Shown here: in pieces, positions 55,108 through 63,998 of the stretch
Numbering within the stretch: the first letter of the stretch is position 1
Layout: every line of letters starts with the position of its first letter
Origin: Thalassobius sp. Cn5-15
Lineage (GTDB): Bacteria; Pseudomonadota; Alphaproteobacteria; Rhodobacterales; Rhodobacteraceae
Length of the DNA stretch: 64,000 nt
Direction of reading: 5' to 3'
NCBI RefSeq assembly: GCF_022347685.1
Contig: NZ_JAKRGF010000004.1
Span: 124,001-188,000, forward strand
The notes under the pieces: model-generated
Seen by the model: the letters and a program-made list of their open reading frames with translations, nothing else
What the model was told of the DNA's origin: nothing
Database searches by the model: none
Made by a program: the position numbers and the translations under genes

Positions 55108-55135
55108 CCTGCGCGATTCGCAGGCCGAGTATAAT
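55108..55135 (+). promoter_or_regulatory. Candidate promoter and inverted repeat before the CpsD-like kinase
   Basis: A perfect TATAAT lies at 55130-55135, about 30 bases before the ATG, but the -35 (TCCTGC at 55107-55112) is poor. The inverted repeat CCTGCG-CGATT-CGCAGG (55108-55124) covers the -35 position, as for an activator- or repressor-controlled promoter. Confidence 0.4.
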
Positions 55136-55165
55136 TTTGCACCCGTGTAAGGGTTAGGCGATAGT

Positions 55166-56269
55166 ATGGTTGAGCAGTCGAAGAAAGCAATTCGTCAAAA
55201 ACGGCAAGCCCGCCGTGCGGCCCGCGCTGCGCAGGCGGCGGCTGAGGCATTGCAGGATACCCCCGTGGAAGAGGGTAAGCGCGAGGGTGGTTTCCTGATG
55301 CCCAGCGGCACCACTGCTGACGATATCGCTGATCAGGACCGTGCCCTGCGCGCGGCCTTCCCAATGTGGGAAGAGGATGAGGCAGAAGATGAGGTCGTCT
55401 CTTCTGCTGAACCTGTGCCTGAGCCTGCCGTTGAGGTTGCGCCTGCGCTGAAACCAGCCCCACTTCTGCTGACCCCTGCCGAAGCAGCACCCGCCGTGGA
55501 AAATATCGCTGCGGTATCGCACGATGACATCAAGGAAGAGGCGGTGGACGACTGGCCGTTTCTGGGTCCAATGCCGGTGCAGCGCGGCGCACTGTCGCGC
55601 AATCTGATCATCACCGCCAGTCGCCGCAATTCTGTGCATGCAGCCTTCGACGTCTTACGGACGCGGTTGGTGCAGGCGCTGTCGGAAAACGGCTGGAAAC
55701 GGGTTGGGATAACCTCGCCCACGCGCGACTGCGGCAAAACCTTTGTGTCGGTCAATCTTGCTGTGGCCCTGTCACGTTATGACAATTGTCGCACGGTGCT
55801 GATGGATATGGATATGCGCAATCCTAGTGTTGCCAAAACGCTGGCACTGCGCGATGTGGGCAGCATCGGTGACTATCTGCGCGGGCAGGTTGCGACTCGC
55901 GATCAGTTTTTCAAGTTTGACCGCAACGACCTGAAGATTGGCGATAATCTGGCGGTTGCAATGAATGAACAGGTAGAGAGTTTTGCTGGTGAGTTGTTGC
56001 AGCAACCCGAAACTCGCGAACGCCTGCAACAGATGGAGGAGGAGCTGCATCCCGATGTGGTCCTCTTCGATCTGCCGCCTGCGCTGGCGAATGACGATGT
56101 TATTGCCTTCAAGTCGCAGTTTGATGGTGTGTTGGTCGTGATTGACGGCACCCGCACCAGTGCCGCACAGGTGCGGGAAGTGATGCGCCGTCTGGGCAAG
56201 GATACCCCGCTTCTGGGCGTTGTGCTGAATAAGGCCGAAGATGCCACTGGCGAGGAATATCGCTACTAA
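55166..56269 (+). CDS. CpsD/CapB-like tyrosine autokinase with long N-terminal extension
   Basis: The 367-residue protein is a free-standing BY-kinase. About 130 N-terminal residues are basic at first and then acidic and proline/alanine-rich, and likely disordered. The kinase part has Walker A SPTRDCGKTFVSVN near residue 183, A' TVLMDMDMRNPS near residue 210 and Walker B DVVLFDLPPAL near residue 293. The C-terminus EEYRY offers two tyrosines. It should pair with a Wzz-type membrane activator; the nearest lies convergently at 56348. It ends the plus-strand polysaccharide operon. Confidence 0.88.
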   Translation: MVEQSKKAIRQKRQARRAARAAQAAAEALQDTPVEEGKREGGFLMPSGTTADDIADQDRALRAAFPMWEEDEAEDEVVSSAEPVPEPAVEVAPALKPAPLLLTPAEAAPAVENIAAVSHDDIKEEAVDDWPFLGPMPVQRGALSRNLIITASRRNSVHAAFDVLRTRLVQALSENGWKRVGITSPTRDCGKTFVSVNLAVALSRYDNCRTVLMDMDMRNPSVAKTLALRDVGSIGDYLRGQVATRDQFFKFDRNDLKIGDNLAVAMNEQVESFAGELLQQPETRERLQQMEEELHPDVVLFDLPPALANDDVIAFKSQFDGVLVVIDGTRTSAAQVREVMRRLGKDTPLLGVVLNKAEDATGEEYRY

Positions 56270-56336
56270 TCCTGTGGAAATCACCAAAACAGACCAAAGG
56301 TCCCGGCATTGTCAGGGCCCGTTTGTGTATGTGCCA

Positions 56337-56346
56337 GGGGGGGGGG
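56337..56346. repeat. G10 homopolymer next to the Wzz stop codon
   Basis: Ten consecutive G lie at 56337-56346, one base beyond the TGA of the Wzz gene on the minus strand (56348-56350). Such runs vary in length by slippage, but here the protein end is not altered. It may be a sequencing-sensitive site. Confidence 0.8.
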
Positions 56347-56347
56347 C

Positions 56348-57604
56348 TCAGCCGCGCCCGAACAGACCGGCCAGACGCCGCCGCAGCGGTGGGCGGTCGG
56401 TGTTGGCAGCGGTGTAGCCACGCGGTGTGCGCAGGTGCGGAATGATCACCACAGGGCGCACATCCAATGCTTGCTCCACATGGCGACTGGTGCGCAGCAC
56501 GGGGCTGAGAAGCTCTATCAACAGCGCCAGCCCCAGCGCCCCGAAGACCGAGGCGATGCATCCCGCCAATACGATCTTAAACTTGCGTGAGGTGACCGCG
56601 TATTCCGGCACCAATGCGGTTTCCAGAACCTCGAACCGTTCGAACTGATCCTGACTTTCCAGCTGGCGAGCCATCGCGGCCTCTGTCCGGCGCTGGGTGA
56701 TCTGTTGGTATTCGGTCTGCAGCTGTGCCGATTGACGCGCCAATAGGGTAAAGACACGCTCCACCTCTGGCGCGCCGGCCAGGGCGCGTTCGATACCAGC
56801 GATCCGCTCGTTCACCAGCGCGATCTGCTGGCGCAGTACCTCTGCCTGACGGACGCGTTCATCGGTGCGCAACCGTTCCGAACTGGTTTCGATCTGAATC
56901 AGCCGGTTTTCCAGCGTCAACTGGTTCTGCCGCAACAGCGCCAGCTGTTCGCGCTGGTCAGTGATCACGCTTGGCAGCGAGTCGGCGTGTTGTTCTTTGT
57001 AGCGTGCGAATTCAATCTCGAGTGCGTCCATCGCGGCGCTGATGCGTGCCTCTTCGGCCTCAAAGAAGGCAAGCGTCTGGGTTGTCTGGCCTTCGCTGCG
57101 TTTTTTGCCCTCAACCAGCACCTGTGCCAGCAGCTCGTTGGCTACATCTGCGGCCTGCTCGGGATCTTCCAGCCGTGCGGTGATCACCAGACCTGAGGGT
57201 TGTACATCGGTGCGCCATGCCTGAGAGGGGTCGATCAATTCGACAATTTCCACAGATTCACGCAAGGCGGTGACCTTTTCCGCCTGTGTCAGATCGGCAG
57301 AGCGGTTGAACAGATCAAATTTTTCCACCACAGCCAGCACGCTGTCGCGTGACATTAGTTTTTGTTCGATCAGCTTCAAGCGGTTGCGGTTGTTGCTGGA
57401 CACAATCGCTGTGCCCGCGCCTTGCAGCGCGGTGGAGACCTGCGGTGCCTCGATCTGGATGACCGCGCTGGCTTCATAGACCGCGGGGCGGTTCAACGCA
57501 AACAGCACGGACAGAATGGATCCGCAGATCATGGTCGCAATGATCAGCAAGGCACGCCGGCACAAAATCCGATAAAGGCTGGAGGGAGAGATTAGAGAGC
57601 TCAT
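56348..57604 (-). CDS. Wzz/GumC-type polysaccharide chain-length determinant
   Basis: The 418-residue protein has two transmembrane helices, near residues 15-36 (ALLIIATMICGSILSVLFAL) and 375-396 (VLAGCIASVFGALGLALLIE), with a periplasmic part between them that is rich in coiled coil (RLRTDERVRQAEVLRQQIA). It has no kinase domain and ends with a short basic tail. It should act with the separate CpsD-like kinase encoded convergently 78 bases away. ATG 57604 (MSSLISPSSLYRIL) is chosen because TM1 then lies at the expected place. Confidence 0.9.
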   Translation of the reverse strand: MSSLISPSSLYRILCRRALLIIATMICGSILSVLFALNRPAVYEASAVIQIEAPQVSTALQGAGTAIVSSNNRNRLKLIEQKLMSRDSVLAVVEKFDLFNRSADLTQAEKVTALRESVEIVELIDPSQAWRTDVQPSGLVITARLEDPEQAADVANELLAQVLVEGKKRSEGQTTQTLAFFEAEEARISAAMDALEIEFARYKEQHADSLPSVITDQREQLALLRQNQLTLENRLIQIETSSERLRTDERVRQAEVLRQQIALVNERIAGIERALAGAPEVERVFTLLARQSAQLQTEYQQITQRRTEAAMARQLESQDQFERFEVLETALVPEYAVTSRKFKIVLAGCIASVFGALGLALLIELLSPVLRTSRHVEQALDVRPVVIIPHLRTPRGYTAANTDRPPLRRRLAGLFGRG

Positions 57605-57637
57605 AAATCGTCCTGTCGTGCGATACCGTCGCGTACT

Positions 57638-57658
57638 TGCGGACAAAACACGTCCGCA
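57638..57658 (-). promoter_or_regulatory. Inverted repeat in the Wzz leader
   Basis: TGCGGAC (57638-57644) and GTCCGCA (57652-57658) form a perfect 7-bp inverted repeat with a seven-base loop, 34 bases upstream of the Wzz ATG. It could be an operator or leader hairpin. No T-run makes a terminator unlikely. Confidence 0.45.
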
Positions 57659-57764
57659 TACTGCGTTTAGGTTAGCAGATCTGGCGCTTTGTTCCCAATT
57701 TTTTGGGGTATTTAGGGTGGAAACAATTTCTTTCTGGATCGTGGATCGGCGCCATGTTTCTGCC

Positions 57765-58778
57765 TTATTTGGTGGGGTTTTCGGCAAAAATGCCACTCAG
57801 GGGTTGGGTTTTGACCACCTCCCAGGTGATTTCTTGCATCAAACGGGCGGTTTCTGCGGGAATCGGGCTGAATGCGCTGCCATCAGTGCGCGTCAATTCA
57901 TGAGGCAGGCCGACGGGGGATCGCTGGTAGATCGTTGCAAAATGGGTCAGCGCCGTCAGATAGGCGCCCAGATCGTTGATGTGGATCGGATCTAGATCAC
58001 CCGATTCGGTGCGCGCAAACAGATCGTTGCGATCCTGCATGCCCGGCATACCGCCGCGGGCCTCTACCGCCCGGGTGACGGCGGCCATGACCTGACCGGT
58101 GGGTATGACGTGGATGCGTGTCGCCTCTGGCAGGTTCAGCAGTGCGGGGAATAGGATCTGACCTGTCCAATAGCGATCCAGATCCAGATCCAACCTGGTC
58201 AGCCATCCTGCGGGATCTGTCACCTCATGCCATGTTTCATAGAAATAGATCCGCACGTTCGGATTGCCTTGCCGCGCCAAACGCGCCCAGTTGGTCAAGG
58301 CCTCGGCACTGTCGAAATAGGCGATGGCATCGCGGATCTCGACCATCTCGGTCAGCACAACGGCGTCATAGTCACCAGAGGTCAGCGCCTCTTTGGCGTC
58401 GCGGTAGTGGGGGTGAGCGTTTTCAGTGTCAAAGCCGTTGATCGTCTCGGCGGGATCCCAATGCGCGCGTAGTGGCGTGCCCCAACCCAGTTGTGAATGA
58501 TGATCTGGTGCGGTGCCAAAATGCGCGGCGGTCAGCTGTTGTAGCATCACCGGCATATCGCGACCCACCAGTGAATGCCCAAGGTGAAAGACCGCGCCTG
58601 CCTGATCCAACCCGTCCGCAGGTACGGCAAATCGCGCCGCGATGTCGGGATCTGTGCGAGGGATCACCGTGGGTGCCATGAGGGGTGGGATCACCTCCAT
58701 CGCCATACGGATCAGTATGGCCAGCGCGGCCAATGATAAAACCGGATATCGTCTGATGTGTCGCAACACAGAGACCAT
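57765..58778 (-). CDS. SGNH-hydrolase-like membrane-anchored protein
   Basis: The 337-residue protein has a single N-terminal hydrophobic helix (PVLSLAALAILIRMAMEVI, about 12-30) and a predicted periplasmic domain. Two elements resemble SGNH/GDSL esterases: VFHLGHSLVGRDM, with a candidate nucleophile Ser69, and LDPIHINDLGAYL near residue 270, which fits the DxxH block. Such proteins often add or remove acetyl groups on surface polysaccharide. It follows the phosphopantetheinyl transferase by 15 bases and precedes wzz by 160. Family assignment is moderate; enzymatic role is inference. Confidence 0.6.
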   Translation of the reverse strand: MVSVLRHIRRYPVLSLAALAILIRMAMEVIPPLMAPTVIPRTDPDIAARFAVPADGLDQAGAVFHLGHSLVGRDMPVMLQQLTAAHFGTAPDHHSQLGWGTPLRAHWDPAETINGFDTENAHPHYRDAKEALTSGDYDAVVLTEMVEIRDAIAYFDSAEALTNWARLARQGNPNVRIYFYETWHEVTDPAGWLTRLDLDLDRYWTGQILFPALLNLPEATRIHVIPTGQVMAAVTRAVEARGGMPGMQDRNDLFARTESGDLDPIHINDLGAYLTALTHFATIYQRSPVGLPHELTRTDGSAFSPIPAETARLMQEITWEVVKTQPLSGIFAENPTK

Positions 58779-58793
58779 CGCGTTTCTCCCGTC

Positions 58794-59462
58794 TCAGCGA
58801 TCCTTGAGGGTGCAGGCAGAAATGACCCACCGGTCAGTTTGCACATAACGCCCTGTGGCGACAAACCCTGTTTGGAATGAACCCAGCTGTTGATTGAACC
58901 GCGCGGCGAACCGGTCGCCGTCTAACGTCACATCGAGTGCCTGAAAGTCGCACAGCTGATGGGTTAATGGATATTGCGCCTTGTAGACGGCTTCTTTGAT
59001 GGAAAAGAGGACTTTAACCTGCTGAGCGCGGCGCCAGAAAGGCAGTTGCACCAGCGCTCGCTGTTCGCGTGAGGTGAGGATGATCGACCATGCTTCTTTC
59101 TCCAGCGGAGCGGTATTTTCGATGTCTACCCCGACAGCGCGCCAGACAGACATGGGGCAGGCCACTGCGACGCAGAGGTTGGCGCAATGGCTGATTGACC
59201 CCATGATGCCTGCGGGCCAGACGGGACTGCGATCTGCGGCTTGCGGGATGGCCTGCGGTGGCATGTTGATGTCCGCCAGCGCCATGCGGGCAGCAGCGCG
59301 GCCGGCGGCAAATTCGATCTGTCGCTTGGGGATTGCATTGGTGACAGCAGGCTGTTCGGGTGCCATCAGGGTATGGGAGGTGTCGCGGGGGTTGGTCACG
59401 CCGACCCCGACATCCGATCCAAAAAGATCCCGTAGGATCACACAAATTTTGCCGTTCACCAT
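58794..59462 (-). CDS. 4'-phosphopantetheinyl transferase (Sfp/EntD type)
   Basis: The 222-residue protein has the Sfp-superfamily motifs: RQIEFAAGRAAARMAL near residue 47, the substrate loop MGSISHCANLCVAVAC near residue 87, the metal site AVGVDIENTAPL near residue 109 and FSIKEAVYKAQYP near residue 152. It transfers phosphopantetheine from CoA to the serine of a carrier domain; EntD-like members serve NRPS. It begins 9 bases after the NRPS gene, so it is very probably dedicated to that enzyme's carrier domain. Confidence 0.92.
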   Translation of the reverse strand: MVNGKICVILRDLFGSDVGVGVTNPRDTSHTLMAPEQPAVTNAIPKRQIEFAAGRAAARMALADINMPPQAIPQAADRSPVWPAGIMGSISHCANLCVAVACPMSVWRAVGVDIENTAPLEKEAWSIILTSREQRALVQLPFWRRAQQVKVLFSIKEAVYKAQYPLTHQLCDFQALDVTLDGDRFAARFNQQLGSFQTGFVATGRYVQTDRWVISACTLKDR

Positions 59463-59471
59463 TCTGTCGTT

Positions 59472-62400
59472 CTAGTGGTTTCTCTTGGCCATACGGCGCT
59501 TGCGCATTTCCCGGCGCCGCGCCATTGCGTCGCTTCTTGATTGGGGGCCATCCTGTGCGGTTTGAGTTGTGGGCGCAAGGGGCGTGTGGTTTTCTGTTGC
59601 GGCGGGCGTGCTGGGCTTGGTGGAGAGACCTTCGGTCAGTTTGGCGCACAATGCCTCCAGTACGGGGAAGCGGAAGATATCCGTGATCGCCAGAGAGGTT
59701 GCGCCCAGTCGCATACGGATTTCACGGTGGGCCTGTACCGCCAGTAGCGAATGACCGCCGAGGTCAAAGAAGTTGTCGCGCGGCCCGATCTGATGCACGC
59801 CAAGGATATCGGACCAGATCGCGGCCACCTGATGTTGAATGTCGTCGCTGAGCGGCAGGGCTGGCACGGCTTCGGCACGGCGCGTTTCGGGCGCGGGCAG
59901 GGCGTTGCGGTCAATCTTCTTGTTTGGCGTCAGTGGGAACTGATCCATTCTGACAAAGGCGCTGGGCACCATATAGTCGGGCAGATTAGTCGCTAGACCC
60001 GCGCGCAGGGCCGCTTCATCTACGGCAGCAGAGGCCGTGTAATAGCCCACCAGCTGCGTGGTGCCAGAGGTGCCGTCGCGGGCCACGACCACCGCCTGCG
60101 TGATGGCGGCATTGGTTGCGATTGCAGCCTCAATCTCTCCCAGTTCAATCCGGTAACCGCGCAGTTTTACCTGATGGTCGGCGCGGCCCAGATAATCCAG
60201 ACGTCCGTCACCGCGCCAGCGCACCAGATCGCCGGTGCGGTAGATGCGGTTGCCGGGGATAAACGGATCGGGCAGGAAACGTTCCGAAGTCAGATCCTCG
60301 TGCTGCCAATAGCCACGCGTCACACCCGCGCCACCGATATACAACTCCCCCTCCGCACCGATGGGCATCGGCTGCATCTGGTCATCCAGCACATAGACCT
60401 GCTGGTTGGCCAGTGGTGTGCCGATATTAGCGGTTGCCTCATCGCCCGTCGCAGCCGCTGTGGTGGACCAGATCGTGGTTTCGGTCGGCCCATACATGTT
60501 GCTAATCCGCGCCTCTGTCACGCTGCGCAGGTCGGAGACCAGATCACCGGGCAAAGCCTCCCCCCCGATCAGCAGGTGATTGATCCGACCAAGAGCGAAG
60601 CGCGCCTCATCGTTCATCGCAATCATCCGCGCCATCGACGGGGTACATTGCAGGTGGGTTACATCATGGCGTAGAATTTGCGCTGCGATGGAGAAGTCAT
60701 CGTCGGCCAGTGTATCGCAAACATTCGCCCCTTCCAGTACGCGGGCCAGATGAGTCAGCCCCTGCAACACGGTTTTCTTTTCAATGCCATAGTCGATTAG
60801 GCACGCGACCTCATCCACGCCGATGCGTTTCAGTTGTTCGACCCGCGCCAGGCAGTCATTCACGGTACCAAATAGCCCTGAGTCTTCAAAATACCGCTGA
60901 AAAGCGAAATCAAGGATCGCCTCCAGCTCTTCCCCGTCGAGCGAGTCGAGGTTGAGGTCAAAGGCGTTTTTCACTCCCTCAGGCCGCTTGAAGGCGGGAA
61001 AGGCCCAAGCGAATTGCTTGATCAGCCCAGCGGCAGAGCGCAGATAATCCTTCATCGGCTCACGGGCGATGTCGCGGGCGGCTTCGCGATCCTCTGCCAC
61101 AAAGGTGTGTAGCATCAGCGTCACGGTGAAATCCGCCGGATCATGGCCTGCCTCGCGCAGGGCGGCGTGGTAGATCTTGATCTTTTCACCCACTTCCTCA
61201 ATCGACTGGCCCAGAAGGTGGGTTAGCACATTGGCGCCGATCTCTCCCGCTTCGCGCCATGTGGCGGGATTGCCTGCGGTGGTGACCCAGATTTGCAACG
61301 TCTTCGACACTGGGCGCGGTTGGGTGACGATGGGGTGCATGGAGCCATCGCCCATGGGAAACTCAACCGCTTCGCCACGCCACAGTGCGCGTAGCTGTTC
61401 TATGCTGCGCAGCATGGCGGGTTTGTTTTCCGGGGGGGTGTTTTCAGGGCGCAGAACAAAATCATGCGGCTGCCAGCCTGAGGCAATGCCGATGCCTGTG
61501 CGCCCGTTGGTCAGGTTGTCGATCACCGCCCATTCCTCTGCCACCCGCGCGGGATGGTGAAGGGGGGCAACGCAGCTGCCTGCACGTACGGCGATGTTCT
61601 GGGTCAGCGCGGCAACAGCGGCACCGGTCACAGACGGGTTGGGATAAGGCCCACCAAAGGCGTGGAAGTGGCGTTCTGGCGTCCAGACCGCGCAGAACCC
61701 GTTCTGGTCGGCGAATGTCGCCCCTTCGAACAACAGTTCGTACTTGTCACGGCCGACGCCATCATCGTTGCCCCAGTAAAACAGGCTGAAATCCATGCCG
61801 CGGCCTGTCTGATTCACCGGCCCAGATGACACCAGTGCACGGTTGTCGTCCGCGGACAGCACCAGCTTGAAACCGCGCGTCAGGGTATAGAACAGTTCCA
61901 ACACCGAAATGTCGAAGTTCAGCGAAGTGACTGCCAACCATACGGTACCGTCTGCCGGGCAGATCACCCCGTCCATACCTGTGAAGAAGTTGCTAAGGTT
62001 GCGGTGTTCGACCATTACCCCTTTGGGCCGCCCGGTGGAGCCAGAGGTATAGATCATATAAGCCAGATCGCTGCCTGCGACCACGACATCCAGATTGTCA
62101 GTGGGCGCTGACAGGATGCGTGGATCCCTGTCCATCGCCAGCACCTCTGCCTGATGGGCCGGCAGATCGCCCAGCATGCCTTGTTGGGTGACGATAATCT
62201 GGCAAGCGCTATCTTCAACATATAGTGCGATGCGATCCGGCGGGAACGCGGGGTCCAGCGGTACATAGGCGCCGCCAGCCTTTAGGATGCCAAGGGCACC
62301 GATTATCAGATGTGGCGTGCGTTGAGTGTTGAGGCCGACGAGCGTTCCGGGTTTCACCCCCAAATCGCGCAAAACATGCGCCACCTGATTGGCGCGGGTG

Positions 62401-63998
62401 TTCAGTTCCAGATAGGTGAAACTGTCGCCTTCCACCACCAATGCTGTAGCATGCGGAGTCTGCGCGACCTGCCGTTCAAACATCTGATGCAGGCAGAGGT
62501 CAGCGTTATAATCGACCGCGGTCTGGTTCCAATCGCTTAGAACCATCTCTCGCTCTGCTGTGGCAAGACGGGGTAGGTCTGCAATGGCCCCGTCGGCGCT
62601 GGCCAGCATGCCGACGCGGGCGGCCAGTGCGGTGAGCATCGGCTGCGGTACCTGTGCAGCGTCAGCCCGTAAGGTTGGTGCGGGCGACAGGCATAGTGTA
62701 ACCAGTGCATCAGGGCAGGGATCTACGCTGTCACTGATGGCAAGCAGTGGCTGCGCTTGCAGCGCACCAGGCAGGCGGGCAGGAAGGTCTGCAGCGACAG
62801 CGCCAAGGGAACGTGCCTGCGTTAGGGCGGCGTGTAATGTCTCATGTGCTTTCGTCACATCCGCGTCGGTGACCATGCGCAGTGGTGTCCACGGCAACAG
62901 ATAGGCGTCCGCCGATGGACGCGACGCGTGATAGGCCAGATCGACACTTGCATTGCCGGTGATTTGCGCCGCGACCAGTCCCCATGCGGTGATTGCCTGA
63001 TCAGCGGGCAAGTCCAATGGTTGCTCCAGCAGACCGGTTGCTCCCGTAGGCATGGCGGGCAGGGTCGCTGGTGTCAGCGTTTCAAACAACGGGCGCAGCA
63101 TGGCCTCGGCCTGTGCGGCGGGTTGCAGGGCTGCGGAGATGTCAGCGGTTTCTGTCGCGTCAGGCTGCGTCAGGCGGGCGCCAACCACAGGCAGCGCGAT
63201 GTCAAAGGCGCGGTCATTTAGCGCGCTTAATTTGCTGAAGATCACCGCCCCATCGCCGCAGGCCACGGTCAGTGCGTCCGCATCCGCCGCGAGTACCGTG
63301 CCCGGCGCTGTGCCTGCGGGCACTGTCAGGGTTGCGGGTTGTGCGCTGCCAACCAGCGCTAGCCTGTCCGCCAGCGTGATCTTGGCGCAGCAGAGTGGGT
63401 TCCAGTATCCACCATGATCCAGCGCCCGTACCAAAGCGCTGATTTCACCTGCGCCTTGGGTGAAATCCAGGTGTCCACCGGCTGCGGGCCGATCGCTGAA
63501 CCCATAATAACTGCGCTGGGCGAAATCCTGCGGCTGCCCCGCGACGTCCCCTGTTTCCAGCAGGTCCATCAGATCGGGGAAGCTGTCCAGCGCTGCTTCA
63601 TAGCAGCGGGTGTTCAGGGTCAGAGCAGTGTCATTTGGGTGAATGTCAAACAGACGTTGCACCAGAATATTGCCGCGATCGGCGCCGCTGGTGATGTGGT
63701 GCCAGCTGATGCCATGGCGGGCCTCGCCATTTTTCAGCGCCCATACGGGGGCGTTTAGGCCGGCATAGGCGGGCAGCGGGCCATCGTGGAAATTGATTCC
63801 GCCGCGCTGCGGGCATGCCAGCACATCGGCGTCCAGCATGTCGAGGTTGGCAATCGACAGCAGCCAGTCGAAGGTCGCAGGCAGGTGCGTCACCAGATCC
63901 GGGCCGGGGGTAATGGTATGCAGCCCCTTTTCTGCTGCCCAGACGGCGACGTCTTTGGACCGTGTGACCACCGCCGCCACGCCATGTCCGCGCGTCAA
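59472..63998 (-). CDS. NRPS: formyltransferase, adenylation domain with inserted luciferase-like monooxygenase, carrier domain; 5' end cut
   Basis: The visible 1508 residues contain, in order: a formyltransferase domain (about 1-190; N69, H71 in GINFHDGPLPAYAG and D106-107 region in SGADRGNI give the Asn/His/Asp triad); a poorly defined linker (about 240-480); the N-terminal part of an adenylation domain (505-705; A3 YTSGSTGRPKGV at 650-661, A4 FDIS at 695-698); a luciferase-like flavin monooxygenase (about 735-1070, MDFSLFYWGNDDGVG to RIGVDEVACLIDYG); the rest of the adenylation domain (1100-1370; A5 YGPTETT, A7 YRTGDLVR, A10 TPNKKIDRN); a carrier domain with Ser1417 in DLGGHSLLAV; and a basic tail. 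No condensation or thioesterase domain is visible. The true start lies beyond the window. Confidence 0.9.
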   Translation of the reverse strand: MTRGHGVAAVVTRSKDVAVWAAEKGLHTITPGPDLVTHLPATFDWLLSIANLDMLDADVLACPQRGGINFHDGPLPAYAGLNAPVWALKNGEARHGISWHHITSGADRGNILVQRLFDIHPNDTALTLNTRCYEAALDSFPDLMDLLETGDVAGQPQDFAQRSYYGFSDRPAAGGHLDFTQGAGEISALVRALDHGGYWNPLCCAKITLADRLALVGSAQPATLTVPAGTAPGTVLAADADALTVACGDGAVIFSKLSALNDRAFDIALPVVGARLTQPDATETADISAALQPAAQAEAMLRPLFETLTPATLPAMPTGATGLLEQPLDLPADQAITAWGLVAAQITGNASVDLAYHASRPSADAYLLPWTPLRMVTDADVTKAHETLHAALTQARSLGAVAADLPARLPGALQAQPLLAISDSVDPCPDALVTLCLSPAPTLRADAAQVPQPMLTALAARVGMLASADGAIADLPRLATAEREMVLSDWNQTAVDYNADLCLHQMFERQVAQTPHATALVVEGDSFTYLELNTRANQVAHVLRDLGVKPGTLVGLNTQRTPHLIIGALGILKAGGAYVPLDPAFPPDRIALYVEDSACQIIVTQQGMLGDLPAHQAEVLAMDRDPRILSAPTDNLDVVVAGSDLAYMIYTSGSTGRPKGVMVEHRNLSNFFTGMDGVICPADGTVWLAVTSLNFDISVLELFYTLTRGFKLVLSADDNRALVSSGPVNQTGRGMDFSLFYWGNDDGVGRDKYELLFEGATFADQNGFCAVWTPERHFHAFGGPYPNPSVTGAAVAALTQNIAVRAGSCVAPLHHPARVAEEWAVIDNLTNGRTGIGIASGWQPHDFVLRPENTPPENKPAMLRSIEQLRALWRGEAVEFPMGDGSMHPIVTQPRPVSKTLQIWVTTAGNPATWREAGEIGANVLTHLLGQSIEEVGEKIKIYHAALREAGHDPADFTVTLMLHTFVAEDREAARDIAREPMKDYLRSAAGLIKQFAWAFPAFKRPEGVKNAFDLNLDSLDGEELEAILDFAFQRYFEDSGLFGTVNDCLARVEQLKRIGVDEVACLIDYGIEKKTVLQGLTHLARVLEGANVCDTLADDDFSIAAQILRHDVTHLQCTPSMARMIAMNDEARFALGRINHLLIGGEALPGDLVSDLRSVTEARISNMYGPTETTIWSTTAAATGDEATANIGTPLANQQVYVLDDQMQPMPIGAEGELYIGGAGVTRGYWQHEDLTSERFLPDPFIPGNRIYRTGDLVRWRGDGRLDYLGRADHQVKLRGYRIELGEIEAAIATNAAITQAVVVARDGTSGTTQLVGYYTASAAVDEAALRAGLATNLPDYMVPSAFVRMDQFPLTPNKKIDRNALPAPETRRAEAVPALPLSDDIQHQVAAIWSDILGVHQIGPRDNFFDLGGHSLLAVQAHREIRMRLGATSLAITDIFRFPVLEALCAKLTEGLSTKPSTPAATENHTPLAPTTQTAQDGPQSRSDAMARRREMRKRRMAKRNH

